The notes beneath the pieces were generated by a model that made no database searches, was not told where the DNA came from, and was given only the letters and a program-made list of their open reading frames with translations. From assembly GCA_006503475.1 (NCBI GenBank), contig RSEH01000118.1, forward strand, positions 62,001 through 126,000: DNA of 64,000 nt, read 5' to 3'. The stretch is from Stentor roeselii (taxonomy: Eukaryota > Ciliophora > Heterotrichea > Heterotrichida > Stentoridae). A program made the translations under genes and the position numbers. Every line of letters starts with the position of its first letter. The first letter of the stretch is position 1. This document shows, one piece after another, positions 41,501 to 47,945 of the stretch.

Positions 41501-41598
41501 CGACGAATTTTGTCCTTTTCTTTGAACTTCCTACAACGCAACAGGCGGTTCATTGGATTAGAAGAGGAGTGGCTTTGCTTTGCCAACTTGATGATTAA
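29509..41598 (+). CDS. Axonemal inner-arm dynein heavy chain (single-headed, DNAH6-like)
   Basis: 4029 residues in one unbroken exon, the usual length for single-headed inner-arm heavy chains. The tail (1 to about 1300) is followed by six AAA modules. P-loops: AAA1 GPAGTGKTE (about 1391), AAA2 GPAATGKTT (about 1672), AAA3 GNTGVGKTV (about 2017) and AAA4 GVGGSGRQS (about 2360, with the family's usual Arg). The stalk coiled coil lies at about 2600-2990 with the microtubule-binding tip near 2764. The C-terminal domain ends in GHSTNFVLFFELP and ALLCQLDD. Text around AAA1-AAA2 (DHYDFGMRAVKSVLVMAG, DVVLIRAMRDSNVPKFL) matches my memory of DNAH6 better than DNAH7; this subtype call is tentative. It drives ciliary bending. 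Confidence 0.93.
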   Translation: MEGYKMDERLPYPIENQPRSRLARIAGRDSELASTAVLSLNSGANYSKNQFKSLYKVDLKKELEEWDLPFAAARNKPSGAIISNTKLPPIAMEETGEEDEQHSPLSQEFDMHSLQKMLNKSKKTRGGLSSGAQETLFVDRESMIFKELKKIITGEDAISFFAKNGNTSPVKFLYCNKAAADGKVFRPYDLVVVPEKEIHSEYFTISAQGVVHVMPKTSEGSVTTFYSLADWMHQSKLFNLLTSMNLFKNYLNEKVFSLWRGNVRYNHYCATRNKLKRSLFFAKPVFVESLPKVNDTMYSMTSTHLLELNEKTPYELSTYVDIQKTEKAKARKEFDHAMENLKNECESVKQVVIESANLPEMEDLDPAKLGQRNKKKSMVQQKLEEKERKHKLKLAKEHKEMLPNFVRLIDYMSTETIVTLIIDRTSKFLKAILEKKAGAKLFSTRVMYGKDCMVFDPNEEEFLERVDTIFEGILSEVNNVTRLSQGFEELFGNDRSNLAQISEIVKGSEVYQETIKRIKDKFIDDFKEAYNYAETYFEKARYVNDYVATWNFEAYKAEGHTVQHIKDELNKIKDSMTKDLNNYVPSIPNASVKGILNIEGKIIKQQLQTSLASAQQDLKNYLTAMSASKTESAMKELDNMIQNLSQPPTALKSFIKYMEDLNQSKISIQNIETSKAELDEIERTLKRESKGHESTNSVEIMKLDGKIKTCKTNIDQANDYIEKKKADMEKRLAGRVEKLKSQLSDDLLKKLDEGAIVSVEAQPIEALNELKKIETKLKKCEQNAEKFKHYQEVFQVGITRIKELEETSYKFSRKNKLWSLRKEYEEFRSNLEHADFVTLGQDLKKKVSYFDKESVNLKLELMKISKDGKDQVAEELSIKVKEITNMLPVIENLSIEAMKSRHWVKIFQELEAEVDYSEGKFFCLQELVEWGVMNIKDKVEEISATAAGEFSLENTIEEIRKAWEATNFELSNYREQKDKFYLTKVEDILTQLEDHQVSVQTMLSNRYVAEIKSFIEEWDKKLRLVQDVIDEWLICQKQWMYLENIFSAPDIQKQLPRETTKFQGVDRFWRELMLRTNKNPSVIEACVSEGLLDKFKRNNKILEEIKKSLDEYLESKRLAFPRFYFLADDELLEILSQTRNPRKVQDHLRKCFDNMDKIIFEEGKDALTVTGMISGERETVSFSETVVPEGNVEHWLTKIEEMMKKTLYDWTKKALHEYPRDELKRRHWFFDMNIPAQCILVVDQIKWTFGAATAIDNLEHARNDNAVHEYNEFLRLQINDSVGIVRGDLTGLQRTLMGALITLDVHGRDVIGSLADKGVKSLWDFEWSKQLRYYWEADVDDCMVRQTNAKFKYSYEYLGNGPRLVITPLTDKCYLTLTGALHLYYGGAPAGPAGTGKTETTKDLGKALAIQCVVFNCSDGLDVNIMARFFSGLAQAGAWSCFDEFNRIDIEVLSVIAQQILTIQHAVRNNQEEFEFFGRNIKLDKRFGVFITMNPGYAGRTELPDNLKALFRPVAMMIPDYAMIAEIMLFSEGFEKARILARKMVQLYKLASEQLSKQDHYDFGMRAVKSVLVMAGQLRRKNPDLSEDVVLIRAMRDSNVPKFLEQDLPLFRGIITDLFPSVTVPFIDYGDLERSIREQLEKKEYRPLDSFVLKIIQLFETMLVRHGNMIVGPAATGKTTLYKTLADALGQLFTEEEEDETRVKDSSHQKIFYYPLNPKAISMGELYGQTSLTGDFTDGIVPILVRSAKSDNTPAKKWIVFDGPVDSLWIESMNTVLDDNKMLCLTSGERIKLPDTITMLFEVQDLSQASPATVSRCGMVYLDPVHLGWEPLIDTWSVNFKKQLDSKLADHVVENVKKFIKILLPFVKSECKEEIQSSSSNLVTSCLNLIGAMVKQELIAKKRPDDAENLINLYLIFAFTWSLGANLNDSSRAAFDKKLRTEIEVIYRHFPYSNTVFDYCIDDDMCEFVPWETRVPTFNYNSKQPYFTILVPTVDTVRNRFVLEVLAKKSHHILFTGNTGVGKTVVIKDYLAMGGSDWFVSTVINCSAQTSTQNINDVFEDKLEAPRKKIRRPPPGKKMIMFIDDVNMPALDLFGSQPPVELLRQIIEAGFYDLKNYFFKNVEDVIFVAACAPPGGGRNQVSPRFFRHFNMIWQVQLSQGSMEAIFSSILRGFLDEHPDENLSEYADPIVKTSVETYTKICNDLLPTPSKSHYTFNLRDLSKVVQGMLMVTYENLRGLNTLLLLWLHECCRVFRDRLIDDKDRNWFNDELERKMKMNINTDLTKDKWVDVIFGDFMSGPYKDYIRIEYNDKLFDQLAMSLEQYNSEYNRMNLVFFKDAINHLTRVCRILKQPRGNALLVGVGGSGRQSLARLAVCMAGQKPRSIEITRIYGVIQFREDLKNLLKQAGAQGEKIAFIFSDTQIVKESFLEDINNILNTGEVPNLYEIADMEEIINNVRDLARSAGKPDTKDAIFQHYVQQCRDNLHIILAFSPVGEQFRVRCRQFPSIVNCCTLDWYSAWPKDALFSVAQRFFNENEHLGIKDLKEQLCNICVEIHFSVTKKSKDFELELRRKNYTTPTSYLELIKLYLDMLTIQQKKVPEQINKYVTGLKRLKETNEMVSQMQVTQAELKVKLVKSSEDNAKLLVDLQVKQADAKVKEEACAKDEAECSATMKEVTEIKNECQQDLDEALPALNAANKALQSLNKNDIVEVKSYTKPPPAVEMVMNAVCLLMKEKQTWDQGKKLLGDMNFLQNCMNFPKDDISNQTLRKLQTYISNPDFNKDVVAGVSKAAGSLCEWVVAMDKYAKISRNIEPKRNRLQQAESNLKVVQDQLNEKQSALRAIQNEVAELEATFQASVKKGEELRKSSELTEQRLIRAEKLVSGLSSESKRWAESAKLLEGDLKNLVGNIMLAAGFVAYLGPFTLNYRNSLMEGWVSFARSQRVPVNPVFSAERILADPVEVREWTLAGLPADQLSVDNAIIVTQGRRWPLIIDPQGQANKWVKTMDRETLKVIKLTDSNFLKILENGIRYGNPILLENVEEKLDPSIDPVLLKNLTKKAGGFFLRLGDTEVPYSNDFRFYITTKLSNPHYLPEICIKVTIINFTVTPQGLEDQLLVDVVKAEKPQLEEMKNKLIVQISSDKDMLQELEDKILTMISKASGDILDDEVLIETLGASKKTSEVIHVRMAEAEETSKNINAAREEYRTVATRGSILYFVVADMGLVDPMYQYSLDFFSKLFNLRLLKSQKSDDLNTRLDILVEDITRSFYFNICRGLFEKDKLLYSFLNAVRISLKKERVSVKEWSFFLKGSDEYDGEPFSASGLHLDGMTWGALKALEDLNENFIGLPHSIETLSEKWRALLHSDDIFKERLPSPYEGALTSFQKLILGSILRPEKLMLGLRMFVGRELGQVFVESPPFDLKGAFEDSVSTSPIIFILSPGADPISDLLKLAKEYEMDSRFRMLSLGQGQGKLAEKYIDNGRRNGDWVCLQNCHLAASWMGDLERIQEQQVEGDIHPEYRIWLTSMPSSKFPVPVLQSGVKLTNEPPKGLKANLGRTFQDVTPENYEGCSKVFEYKRMLFALAFFHAVILERRKFGAIGWNIPYEWMTSDFVTSKSQLFMYLNEHAVTPYGTLKVLVAEINYGGRVTDDKDVRLITALLDRYFTPDVMTEDFSFSNNETYKPPKGMTLDDMKDYIKGLPLEDDPELFGLHSNANITFNKKTVYEFREAISLIHPRVSGGSAGKSSDDMVNEIAKDIEERLPKPMNTQKEAHPETFSKNEFGAMNSLGVFVGQEIYRFNKLLVVMRNSLVQLQKAIRGDVVMGQELERMYSCFLNQKVPKNWSDQAYPSLKPLGSWVKDLILRVEFIASWLTQGPRPTYWLSAFFFPQGFMTAALQMYARQTQTPIDTLKFRTEVLPKTHHQIKDMPSKGVNIHGLFMQGARWDLHRNRIDESEPGSLFIEMPVVWLDPVPTEQKPDGLMYPAPLYKTSLRAGELSTTGHSTNFVLFFELPTTQQAVHWIRRGVALLCQLDD

Positions 41599-41605
41599 TA
41601 GTTAA

Positions 41606-42817
41606 CTAATTTCTATTTGGCCGAATTAGCACTTCTTCTTGGATCATGCTGATTCTTAAGAGAACTGCTTGGGTTGTCTTCACGAAGTCTTTTGCACTGT
41701 TTAAAACACTTTTGTGAAGCTTGTTTTTTTGGTCTATTTGTCTGGATCTTACTACTTTTTCATGAGCGTCGATTCGTGCGTCGACCTTTCCTTCAGTTAT
41801 CAGCTTTGAAAGACGCTCTTTGATGAAATTTTCTGACATTTCGAAGTTTAAGCAGAGGTCACTTATTTGAACGGTTTTGAAGGCTTTAAGGTATTGGATG
41901 AGACATTTGTTCTTGATTTCGTCACAAAGGACTGATAGGGTCTTTCCTATGAAGTAGTCTGGGAAGTACCTGGATCGGAGATGCTCGATGTTTTGCATTA
42001 CTTTGGAGAATTTGCAGTTCAGGTAAGAATCGACCAGGTCGAGAAGAAGGGACTCGTCTTCGGAGAATACCAGGAATGACTTGGATTGCATTAGTTCTGT
42101 TTTGATTGAGGACCTGTCCATAGAAGCCAGCGCACAAAGAACAAGATAGACTGCCAAGTCGGTGTTACTTGCAAGTTCAACGTTATTTTCTCCTTCTAGT
42201 CCTAAAAAATATTCTGTTGCTGTCTTGAAAGTGTTACTCTGCATATTGCAAAGTCCCATTATGATCCTGCTTGTAACTATTTGACTTGCGGGAATTCCAG
42301 TTAAATGGATTATCTTTTGTGCATTGTTCTGAGCGAATGAAATGTTTTTCTTGTATAGAGATACTAAGGACATCAATGAAAATAACTCGAATTGATGATC
42401 TGCTGTGACTGTCACGTCTTTAGCTCTCTGGAGCACTTTCATGGCATTGACCAAGTCTCCTGTTTTCAAGTAAAAGTCTGCTAATTCAATCAGGTGGACT
42501 CGGTAAGAGTCTTTCAGGCCTGCATTTTTAGATTGGCTGATTTTGAACTCTTTGTTATCAGCGATATCTTTCACTTGCAGCTCCCATCTCGCTAACTCTT
42601 CTGAGGATAACACTGGGAGGGCTTCGAAACCAGTCTTCTTACTTATAGAAGGAATCAGCTCGTTGTAAAAACTCACTCGGTTCTCTGATTTCAACTTGTT
42701 TATCAGATACCGTCCGACCTCGATGAATGAAGCACCTTGAACTTCTTGAATTATGCTCATTAGCCGAATTGATTGGATTAGGTCTGGATATACTTGAACT
42801 GAATCGAGGATTTCCAT
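41606..42817 (-). CDS. CSN1: COP9 signalosome subunit 1 (PCI domain)
   Basis: 403 residues. A helical TPR-like region (about 100-230; RVHLIELADFYLKTGDLVNAMKVLQRAKD) leads into a PCI domain (about 230-350) and the element VDARIDAHEKVVRSRQIDQKN, which matches RIDSHxKILYARDVDQR of CSN1. The tail VLLRISMIQEEVLIRP also fits CSN1. The proteasome relative Rpn7 is the alternative, but these C-terminal features favour CSN1. The complex removes Nedd8 from cullins. The gene is convergent with the dynein gene across 7 bp. Confidence 0.82.
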   Translation of the reverse strand: MEILDSVQVYPDLIQSIRLMSIIQEVQGASFIEVGRYLINKLKSENRVSFYNELIPSISKKTGFEALPVLSSEELARWELQVKDIADNKEFKISQSKNAGLKDSYRVHLIELADFYLKTGDLVNAMKVLQRAKDVTVTADHQFELFSLMSLVSLYKKNISFAQNNAQKIIHLTGIPASQIVTSRIIMGLCNMQSNTFKTATEYFLGLEGENNVELASNTDLAVYLVLCALASMDRSSIKTELMQSKSFLVFSEDESLLLDLVDSYLNCKFSKVMQNIEHLRSRYFPDYFIGKTLSVLCDEIKNKCLIQYLKAFKTVQISDLCLNFEMSENFIKERLSKLITEGKVDARIDAHEKVVRSRQIDQKNKLHKSVLNSAKDFVKTTQAVLLRISMIQEEVLIRPNRN

Positions 42818-44016
42818 ATTGATAATTTGGAAGAGCTCAGAGAAAGGATTGAAAGATTAGAGAAGGTTATACTAGATAGAAAACTTGAAGGGGTATTCAT
42901 TGAATGCCAAAGAAAATTTGATTATTGATGTTTACATTTGATAATGATTTATTATTTTTAGAGATGTGAGGTTATTTATTGAATAATTTTCAAAAATAAG
43001 GAAATTGAGTTGGATCGTTTTAGTGATATGAAAGATATTTAAGTATTATGCAGTAAATGCAGGCTTCAATTTGATAGGAAGATCTATCAAATAAAAAAAA
43101 AACTCTTCTATGATACTCATATTAAATAAAAGATTTAGATTAGATTTGAATTAAAAATAATAGATATAGAGTTACAGTTCCAATACTATCCTATATATTT
43201 TATGAAGAAAATTAAATTTATTCTTTGTGCTCTTTTAGGCGAGGGCAAGTATATTAGCTATGACTATGGACTTCTTTAATTGGTGTGTTAAATAAAATGA
43301 TATTGAACTATTCTTACAAGATTTAATTCCAGATGATTCGATAATTTTCAGTCTTAAAGGAAAAATATTTGTGAACAGAAGATTGTGATTAATTTGAAAA
43401 TAAAAAGCCCATTATATGAATATAGTAACCTAGTAAATGGATAAAAAGAATTTAGATATAATTTCTATGTAGATCAATCAGATAAATTATCAGAGCAGAG
43501 GAATATATATTAAAATATTTAGGATATTTATATTTAGTTGTATTTAGTTATGAATTTATTAAATCATAAAATATGTCTTTAATACATTCTTCTCTGCTAG
43601 CGAGTTAAATTCGATGTTTAGTATAAAATATTGGTATTTTCATGGTTCAAAGATGTATATTGTTCACTTAAATTTGATCACAATATTAATAATAGAACAA
43701 AAGATAAAATTTTTATAATGGAATTATAATTTTTAAATCTTTATTTCATCTTGAAAAACATTAATTTTATGATTATACATTTCATGTTCAAATCGATATT
43801 CTAATGATATTTATCAAAATCCATCTCCACCAGCTCATTAATATTTTACAATCAACAAACTTCTGCCAAAAATCCCAAAAAAAAAAAAAATCTTGTCAAT
43901 AATTTCAATTTCAAATTATTCTTCTAGAACATTTTACATATGAAAATTTCCTTCCCTCATATTTCCTAAGTTTGAGTCATCACCACCCCTTTTACATCAT
44001 TGATATAAAAACCTAA
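42818..44016. other. 1.2-kb AT-rich intergenic region
   Basis: The largest gap in the window, lying upstream of both flanking genes (divergent), so it should hold two promoters. It contains a 13-base A run near 43877. A slightly GC-richer patch at about 43240-43270 stands out, but I see no frame, tRNA or repeat there. Confidence 0.45.
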
Positions 44017-44445
44017 TTAATAAAATCCTATAATATTAAACTGCTCCAACCAAGAACCAGCAACAAGCCCGAGTACAAGTGTTATTACGAAGACTGTCAA
44101 AAATACTTCCAAAATAAAATTTACTTAGTGACCCACATCAACTCCCAGCATCTTCACGTGCCAGTCTACAGCTGCGTCCTTTGTGAAACTTTCTTCAATT
44201 CTTCTGATGACTATTTCGCGCACATGAGAAGTCATGCAAAGAAACCCATCAAAAGTACTTCTGCAATCCTTTCTAAAGTAACATTAGAACCCTCAATCGA
44301 TAACTTGCCAACAAGCATCACATCGCTACCAACACTTCCAGGTATCGAAAGTGACCGAAGAAGATTCGCATTTGGCTACAAGATTCCCTTATCAGTCAAA
44401 ATCTTTGAAATCCTGTCAACGCAAATAGGATCAGGAAGAAACTAA
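44017..44445 (+). CDS. C2H2 zinc-finger protein, start codon not found
   Basis: The frame opens after a TAA at 44014. It codes two fingers: C-x4-C-x12-H-x4-H (CYYEDCQKYFQNKIYLVTHINSQH) and C-x2-C-x12-H-x3-H (CVLCETFFNSSDDYFAHMRSH), then about 65 residues of Ser/Thr/Pro-rich and basic sequence. The first in-frame ATG lies inside finger 2, so it cannot be the start of a working protein. No 15-nt GT..AG intron fits upstream. Start at CTG 44041, an unusual intron, or a sequence error are possible. It may be a nucleic-acid-binding protein; the boundaries are uncertain. Confidence 0.6.
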   Translation, partial: LIKSYNIKLLQPRTSNKPEYKCYYEDCQKYFQNKIYLVTHINSQHLHVPVYSCVLCETFFNSSDDYFAHMRSHAKKPIKSTSAILSKVTLEPSIDNLPTSITSLPTLPGIESDRRRFAFGYKIPLSVKIFEILSTQIGSGRN

Positions 44446-44838
44446 GTAGTTTAAAGTAAAAAATATTCAAAAAGTCCTGAAAAATAAAAACCCTTCAAAT
44501 TTTCACTCGAATTGGAAGAAGCAAGTTGATAGTTAGAGCCAGGAGTTAAAAATGAGATAATGAAATAATTTTATTGAATATCGAACCTTCAAATTTTTCT
44601 CACTTTAACAGGGAAACTTTTAACAGACTTTGTTTAAAATCAAAAGGTCGCCCATGATGATTTGGGTTGAAAAGTCTTCTAAGAATTGACATTTTCTTAT
44701 TTTGGAAATATTTGATCTGGGAGTTAAGTTTGAATGATTTTTTTGAGAAGGTTGAAGTATTTGAAAGGGTTTAGATTTGGATTGGCTTGGATTGGAAAAT
44801 AGAAATTATTAGATTTTAGTTGTTTTAAGCTAGGTGTG
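44446..44838. other. Intergenic between convergent genes, nothing recognised
   Basis: AT-rich with stops in all frames. No hairpin strong enough to call, no RNA gene. Confidence 0.45.
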
Positions 44839-45408
44839 TTAAATGTTTTCCTTATGGCTCAGGGTGTACTTGGATTTGACGAAATCGTATGGCGAGTAGG
44901 CTGAAGGTCCTGGGGATTCCTTGTGTGCTAGTTCAAGAACTCTTTTTTCCTTGTTAAATACTGTGCTTGGAGACCTGCTCCTGTTTTTTGGATGTGATGT
45001 GTCGTAATCTCCCGGCCCTGGAGTCACTGGAATTTCTTTTTGAATCTCTCGTTTTTGTTTGGAGAATGTTGTACTAACTTGGACTTTTGATACATTTTTC
45101 AAGTTAGCACAAGAGTTAACGGATTTTTTTAATGCCTTCGTTGGAGTGATTGAGTTGTTTCGATGAGATGAGATTGGAGGTGACTGATCAATGTTTTCAG
45201 GGAAATCCCAAATATGATCAATAAGTTCATTCACAATAACCTTAAGACACTTTTTGAATTCCTGAGTCTTAAAGCTTTTATTCTGTGAATGCAAAGATTG
45301 AAAAGAAGTGAAAAACAAGTTATAAAATCCCTGATTCTGTATTTTATCTAAAGTTTTCGCTAGACCAGCATAGCTTTCCAACTGCATGCGAATCTCTTCA
45401 ATATTCAT
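44839..45408 (-). CDS. SHIPPO-repeat (STPGR) protein, probably ciliary
   Basis: 189 residues. The C-terminal half has two SHIPPO/STPGR elements: VTPGPGDYDTSHP followed by RSPSTVFNKEKR, and ESPGPSAYSPYD. Such repeats occur in ODF3/CIMAP and other proteins bound to or inside ciliary microtubules. The N-terminal half is helical (about 1-75). The kelch gene ends 22 bp upstream on the same strand. Confidence 0.82.
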   Translation of the reverse strand: MNIEEIRMQLESYAGLAKTLDKIQNQGFYNLFFTSFQSLHSQNKSFKTQEFKKCLKVIVNELIDHIWDFPENIDQSPPISSHRNNSITPTKALKKSVNSCANLKNVSKVQVSTTFSKQKREIQKEIPVTPGPGDYDTSHPKNRSRSPSTVFNKEKRVLELAHKESPGPSAYSPYDFVKSKYTLSHKENI

Positions 45409-45430
45409 CTTTCCTTATAATAATCATAAA

Positions 45431-46978
45431 TTATTGATTATAAAATAAATCCCTCGAAGGAGTATTAGAAACCCTGGAAAACGCTTTCGAGCTGCTTTTA
45501 CTAATAACAGACTTCGACTTTTTCCCTCTTTTCGCCTTATAACTTTCCACATCCAGTAGAAACTGTTTTTTCTTTTCATCCTTCTGCAAATAATTAAAAA
45601 CACTTTGCCTGTTAGTTTCCAAGACATACATATCACTGCTGCAATAACAAGTATTACTAACTCCTCCAAAGATATACATTCCACTTCCCAAAACAGCTGC
45701 ACAATGTCCAGACCGAGCAGTAGGGACTTCCCCAAGAACTTTGACCCTGACCCACATCAGCCTCTGCATGCAGAGCATGTAGACATCATTAAAGCAGGTG
45801 TAAGTGCTTGTTTGTGACACGTCGATTCTGCCTCCAAATATCATGACGTAATTCTGCACGTGGACCATGCTGTGTAAAAAACGAGGTGAAGGACCCAAGC
45901 CCTCTGTTTCAAGTTCTTGCCAGGATAATGGCTTTTGTCCGACGTTCACCAACCATAGCTTGTTGTGGGCTTGCTTGTCACTACCGATTCCTCCGAATAT
46001 GTATATTCCTGGACGCTTTACTTGACGGGTATGAACTGGAACTTTGTAGATGCTTAGGTATGACTTCTCGTCGGTACCTAGGACTGGAAGAGAGGTTTGG
46101 AATGCGTTTTCGGTGGGACCGTCGATGAATATGCTTTTCCAGGTTTTCTTTTCTAGATTTAGTAGAGCGCAATCTGATAGGAGATTGTTTTTTTGGTTTA
46201 GGCCGCCGTAGATAAAGAGATGTTTTCCGACGATAGAAGCTGAGTGGTACTTGCGAGTAGAAATATAAGTTCCACTAGTTTTAAGATACTCCCAAATATT
46301 TTTACTCGGATGAAAAATTTTGATTCCGTTGAGACATTCCCTCAACTTATGAACAGTATTAAAGTTAGTCCCTCCTCCAAAGACAATGATTTCTCCCTTA
46401 TACTCAAGTGCACTATGTCCAAAGCGTGGGTCAGGCTCGACACCTCCAGGATAAAGTTTTTCCCATCGACTAGAAAAGGGATGAGAAACATTGATATCAT
46501 AATTGATGCTTCGAGAAACCCCTCCAATCAAAAACAACTTTGTTTCAACAGTAGTTAAAGTAGCTTCTTGCCGAGTTTCTGGTTTCCATCCTAATGTCGA
46601 GACTTTATACCAGTACACCTCACACTCTTCAGGTATGGCTTTTTCTTTAACGTTACGTTGCTTAACCATTGAATAAGCTTCTTGAAATAAAGGTTGGTTA
46701 AAGGACTTTACTGGAGTTTTTCGAATGCTGGGCATTAAGTAAAATTTACTTCTCGTCTTCCTGTCGTATTCTTCTGTCATCGTCGCTGAAGTGCTTGGTC
46801 GCATGAAGTCGCGTTGAATTTCTTTGATTTGCTGACGCTTTGCTTCTAGCAGGTCAAAAACTAACTGAGTGTCGGTGTTTTCATTTGGCGATATCAACTT
46901 TCCAAGGGCTGTTTCCATGAATTTCTTTGGGGATGACTTGAATGGGGATCCAGGCTTGTCTGCTTCTTTGCTGTCCAT
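45431..46978 (-). CDS. Kelch-repeat protein
   Basis: 515 residues. A helical N-terminus (1 to about 120) is followed by six or so kelch blades with the GG turn: LFLIGGVSR, EIIVFGGGTN, HLFIYGGLNQ, GIYIFGGIG, YVMIFGGRI, GMYIFGGVS. A basic tail of about 45 residues (KKSKSVISKSSSKAFS) ends the protein. It lacks BTB or F-box domains, so it is probably a structural or adaptor propeller rather than a ubiquitin-ligase subunit. Confidence 0.85.
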   Translation of the reverse strand: MDSKEADKPGSPFKSSPKKFMETALGKLISPNENTDTQLVFDLLEAKRQQIKEIQRDFMRPSTSATMTEEYDRKTRSKFYLMPSIRKTPVKSFNQPLFQEAYSMVKQRNVKEKAIPEECEVYWYKVSTLGWKPETRQEATLTTVETKLFLIGGVSRSINYDINVSHPFSSRWEKLYPGGVEPDPRFGHSALEYKGEIIVFGGGTNFNTVHKLRECLNGIKIFHPSKNIWEYLKTSGTYISTRKYHSASIVGKHLFIYGGLNQKNNLLSDCALLNLEKKTWKSIFIDGPTENAFQTSLPVLGTDEKSYLSIYKVPVHTRQVKRPGIYIFGGIGSDKQAHNKLWLVNVGQKPLSWQELETEGLGPSPRFLHSMVHVQNYVMIFGGRIDVSQTSTYTCFNDVYMLCMQRLMWVRVKVLGEVPTARSGHCAAVLGSGMYIFGGVSNTCYCSSDMYVLETNRQSVFNYLQKDEKKKQFLLDVESYKAKRGKKSKSVISKSSSKAFSRVSNTPSRDLFYNQ

Positions 46979-47049
46979 TTTATTGAGATGTTACTGGAAG
47001 GTATGCTTGGGAAGTGGGTGTTAGGTAGTTATGGTTATTTATAGTTCAA

Positions 47050-47619
47050 CTATTTAACTGTAAATATGTTTTCTTTCATTTGCCTACTCGATGTTCGCGA
47101 TTTCTGAGATAAAATCGTTTTGTCTGTTGAGTCGCCATCACCTGAATCAGGAGGAGAGTACTTTCGTAAGCCAGCACTTTTGTATTTAGATTTGTTGTTT
47201 AAATGAATCATCAGTCGATTTACTACGAGGAAGCTCTTCCAGAAATAAACAAAAGCTCCGATATAAACAAGACAACTGGTGATAACAATCGCTAGAAATT
47301 TAACCTTGTCTTCACCTTTAGAGTCTAGAGAAATTGTAATCACACAGACGATTCCTCCAAAGTCCCAAGCACATAACAGGATTATTTGAAGTGCAAAAAA
47401 GGTTTTGATTAGAGAGACTTTCGTATCTTTTGTTAGTTTTCGCCCTGTTATACCTGAAACCAGGGTTATCAATGAAATTGCTATCAAAGTAGAGATTATG
47501 GGCCACTTCGGTAATATTATTCCAAAAATTACTGAGAGAACTGAAGATAAAACACATAGAGTCAGGTGAATCATCGAGTGGAAGTTGATACTATTGATAA
47601 AAGCTTCTAAATTTTCCAT
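47050..47619 (-). CDS. Four-span membrane protein with Ser-rich tail
   Basis: 189 residues with four hydrophobic spans (about 17-36, 39-58, 69-95, 108-130) and a cytosolic Ser/Lys-rich tail of about 50 residues. The spacing resembles small tetraspan proteins, but the tetraspanin CCG signature is absent. No family assigned. Confidence 0.65.
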   Translation of the reverse strand: MENLEAFINSINFHSMIHLTLCVLSSVLSVIFGIILPKWPIISTLIAISLITLVSGITGRKLTKDTKVSLIKTFFALQIILLCAWDFGGIVCVITISLDSKGEDKVKFLAIVITSCLVYIGAFVYFWKSFLVVNRLMIHLNNKSKYKSAGLRKYSPPDSGDGDSTDKTILSQKSRTSSRQMKENIFTVK

Positions 47620-47945
47620 TTATTAATCATTATATATGAAAGAAGAAGGAAGCTCGTGAGTGAAATAGTAAAAAAAAAGGTAATAAAGTTTCGATTTATT
47701 TAAAATTTTTTTTTACTTGGGAGATAATCTCATCCTAAAAGGGACCATCATAGATATAACAGAATTTTTAAATTATTAATAATTTCTCCTAAATCCTCTT
47801 CAAAATAATTTACAACAAAAATCTCCAAAAAACTAAAACCTTCATAACCCATAAACTCCACAATGCCAAATCTTCAAATCCCTTAAAATCTTTCCATACT
47901 GACCAGAAGTCGAGCCATGTCAAATATTAACCTATAAAACAAAAA
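47620..47945. other. Divergent intergenic region
   Basis: 326 bp between two divergent genes. The 150 bp before the Sec14 start is strongly C/A-rich on the plus strand, the compositional mark seen before many starts here. It contains a run of ten T at about 47705. No specific promoter element identified. Confidence 0.45.

Noticed and set aside
43240-43280. A GC-richer patch in the largest intergenic gap, examined as an RNA gene or gene relic
   Set aside because: No stem-loop pattern, tRNA boxes or readable frame; too short to support a call.
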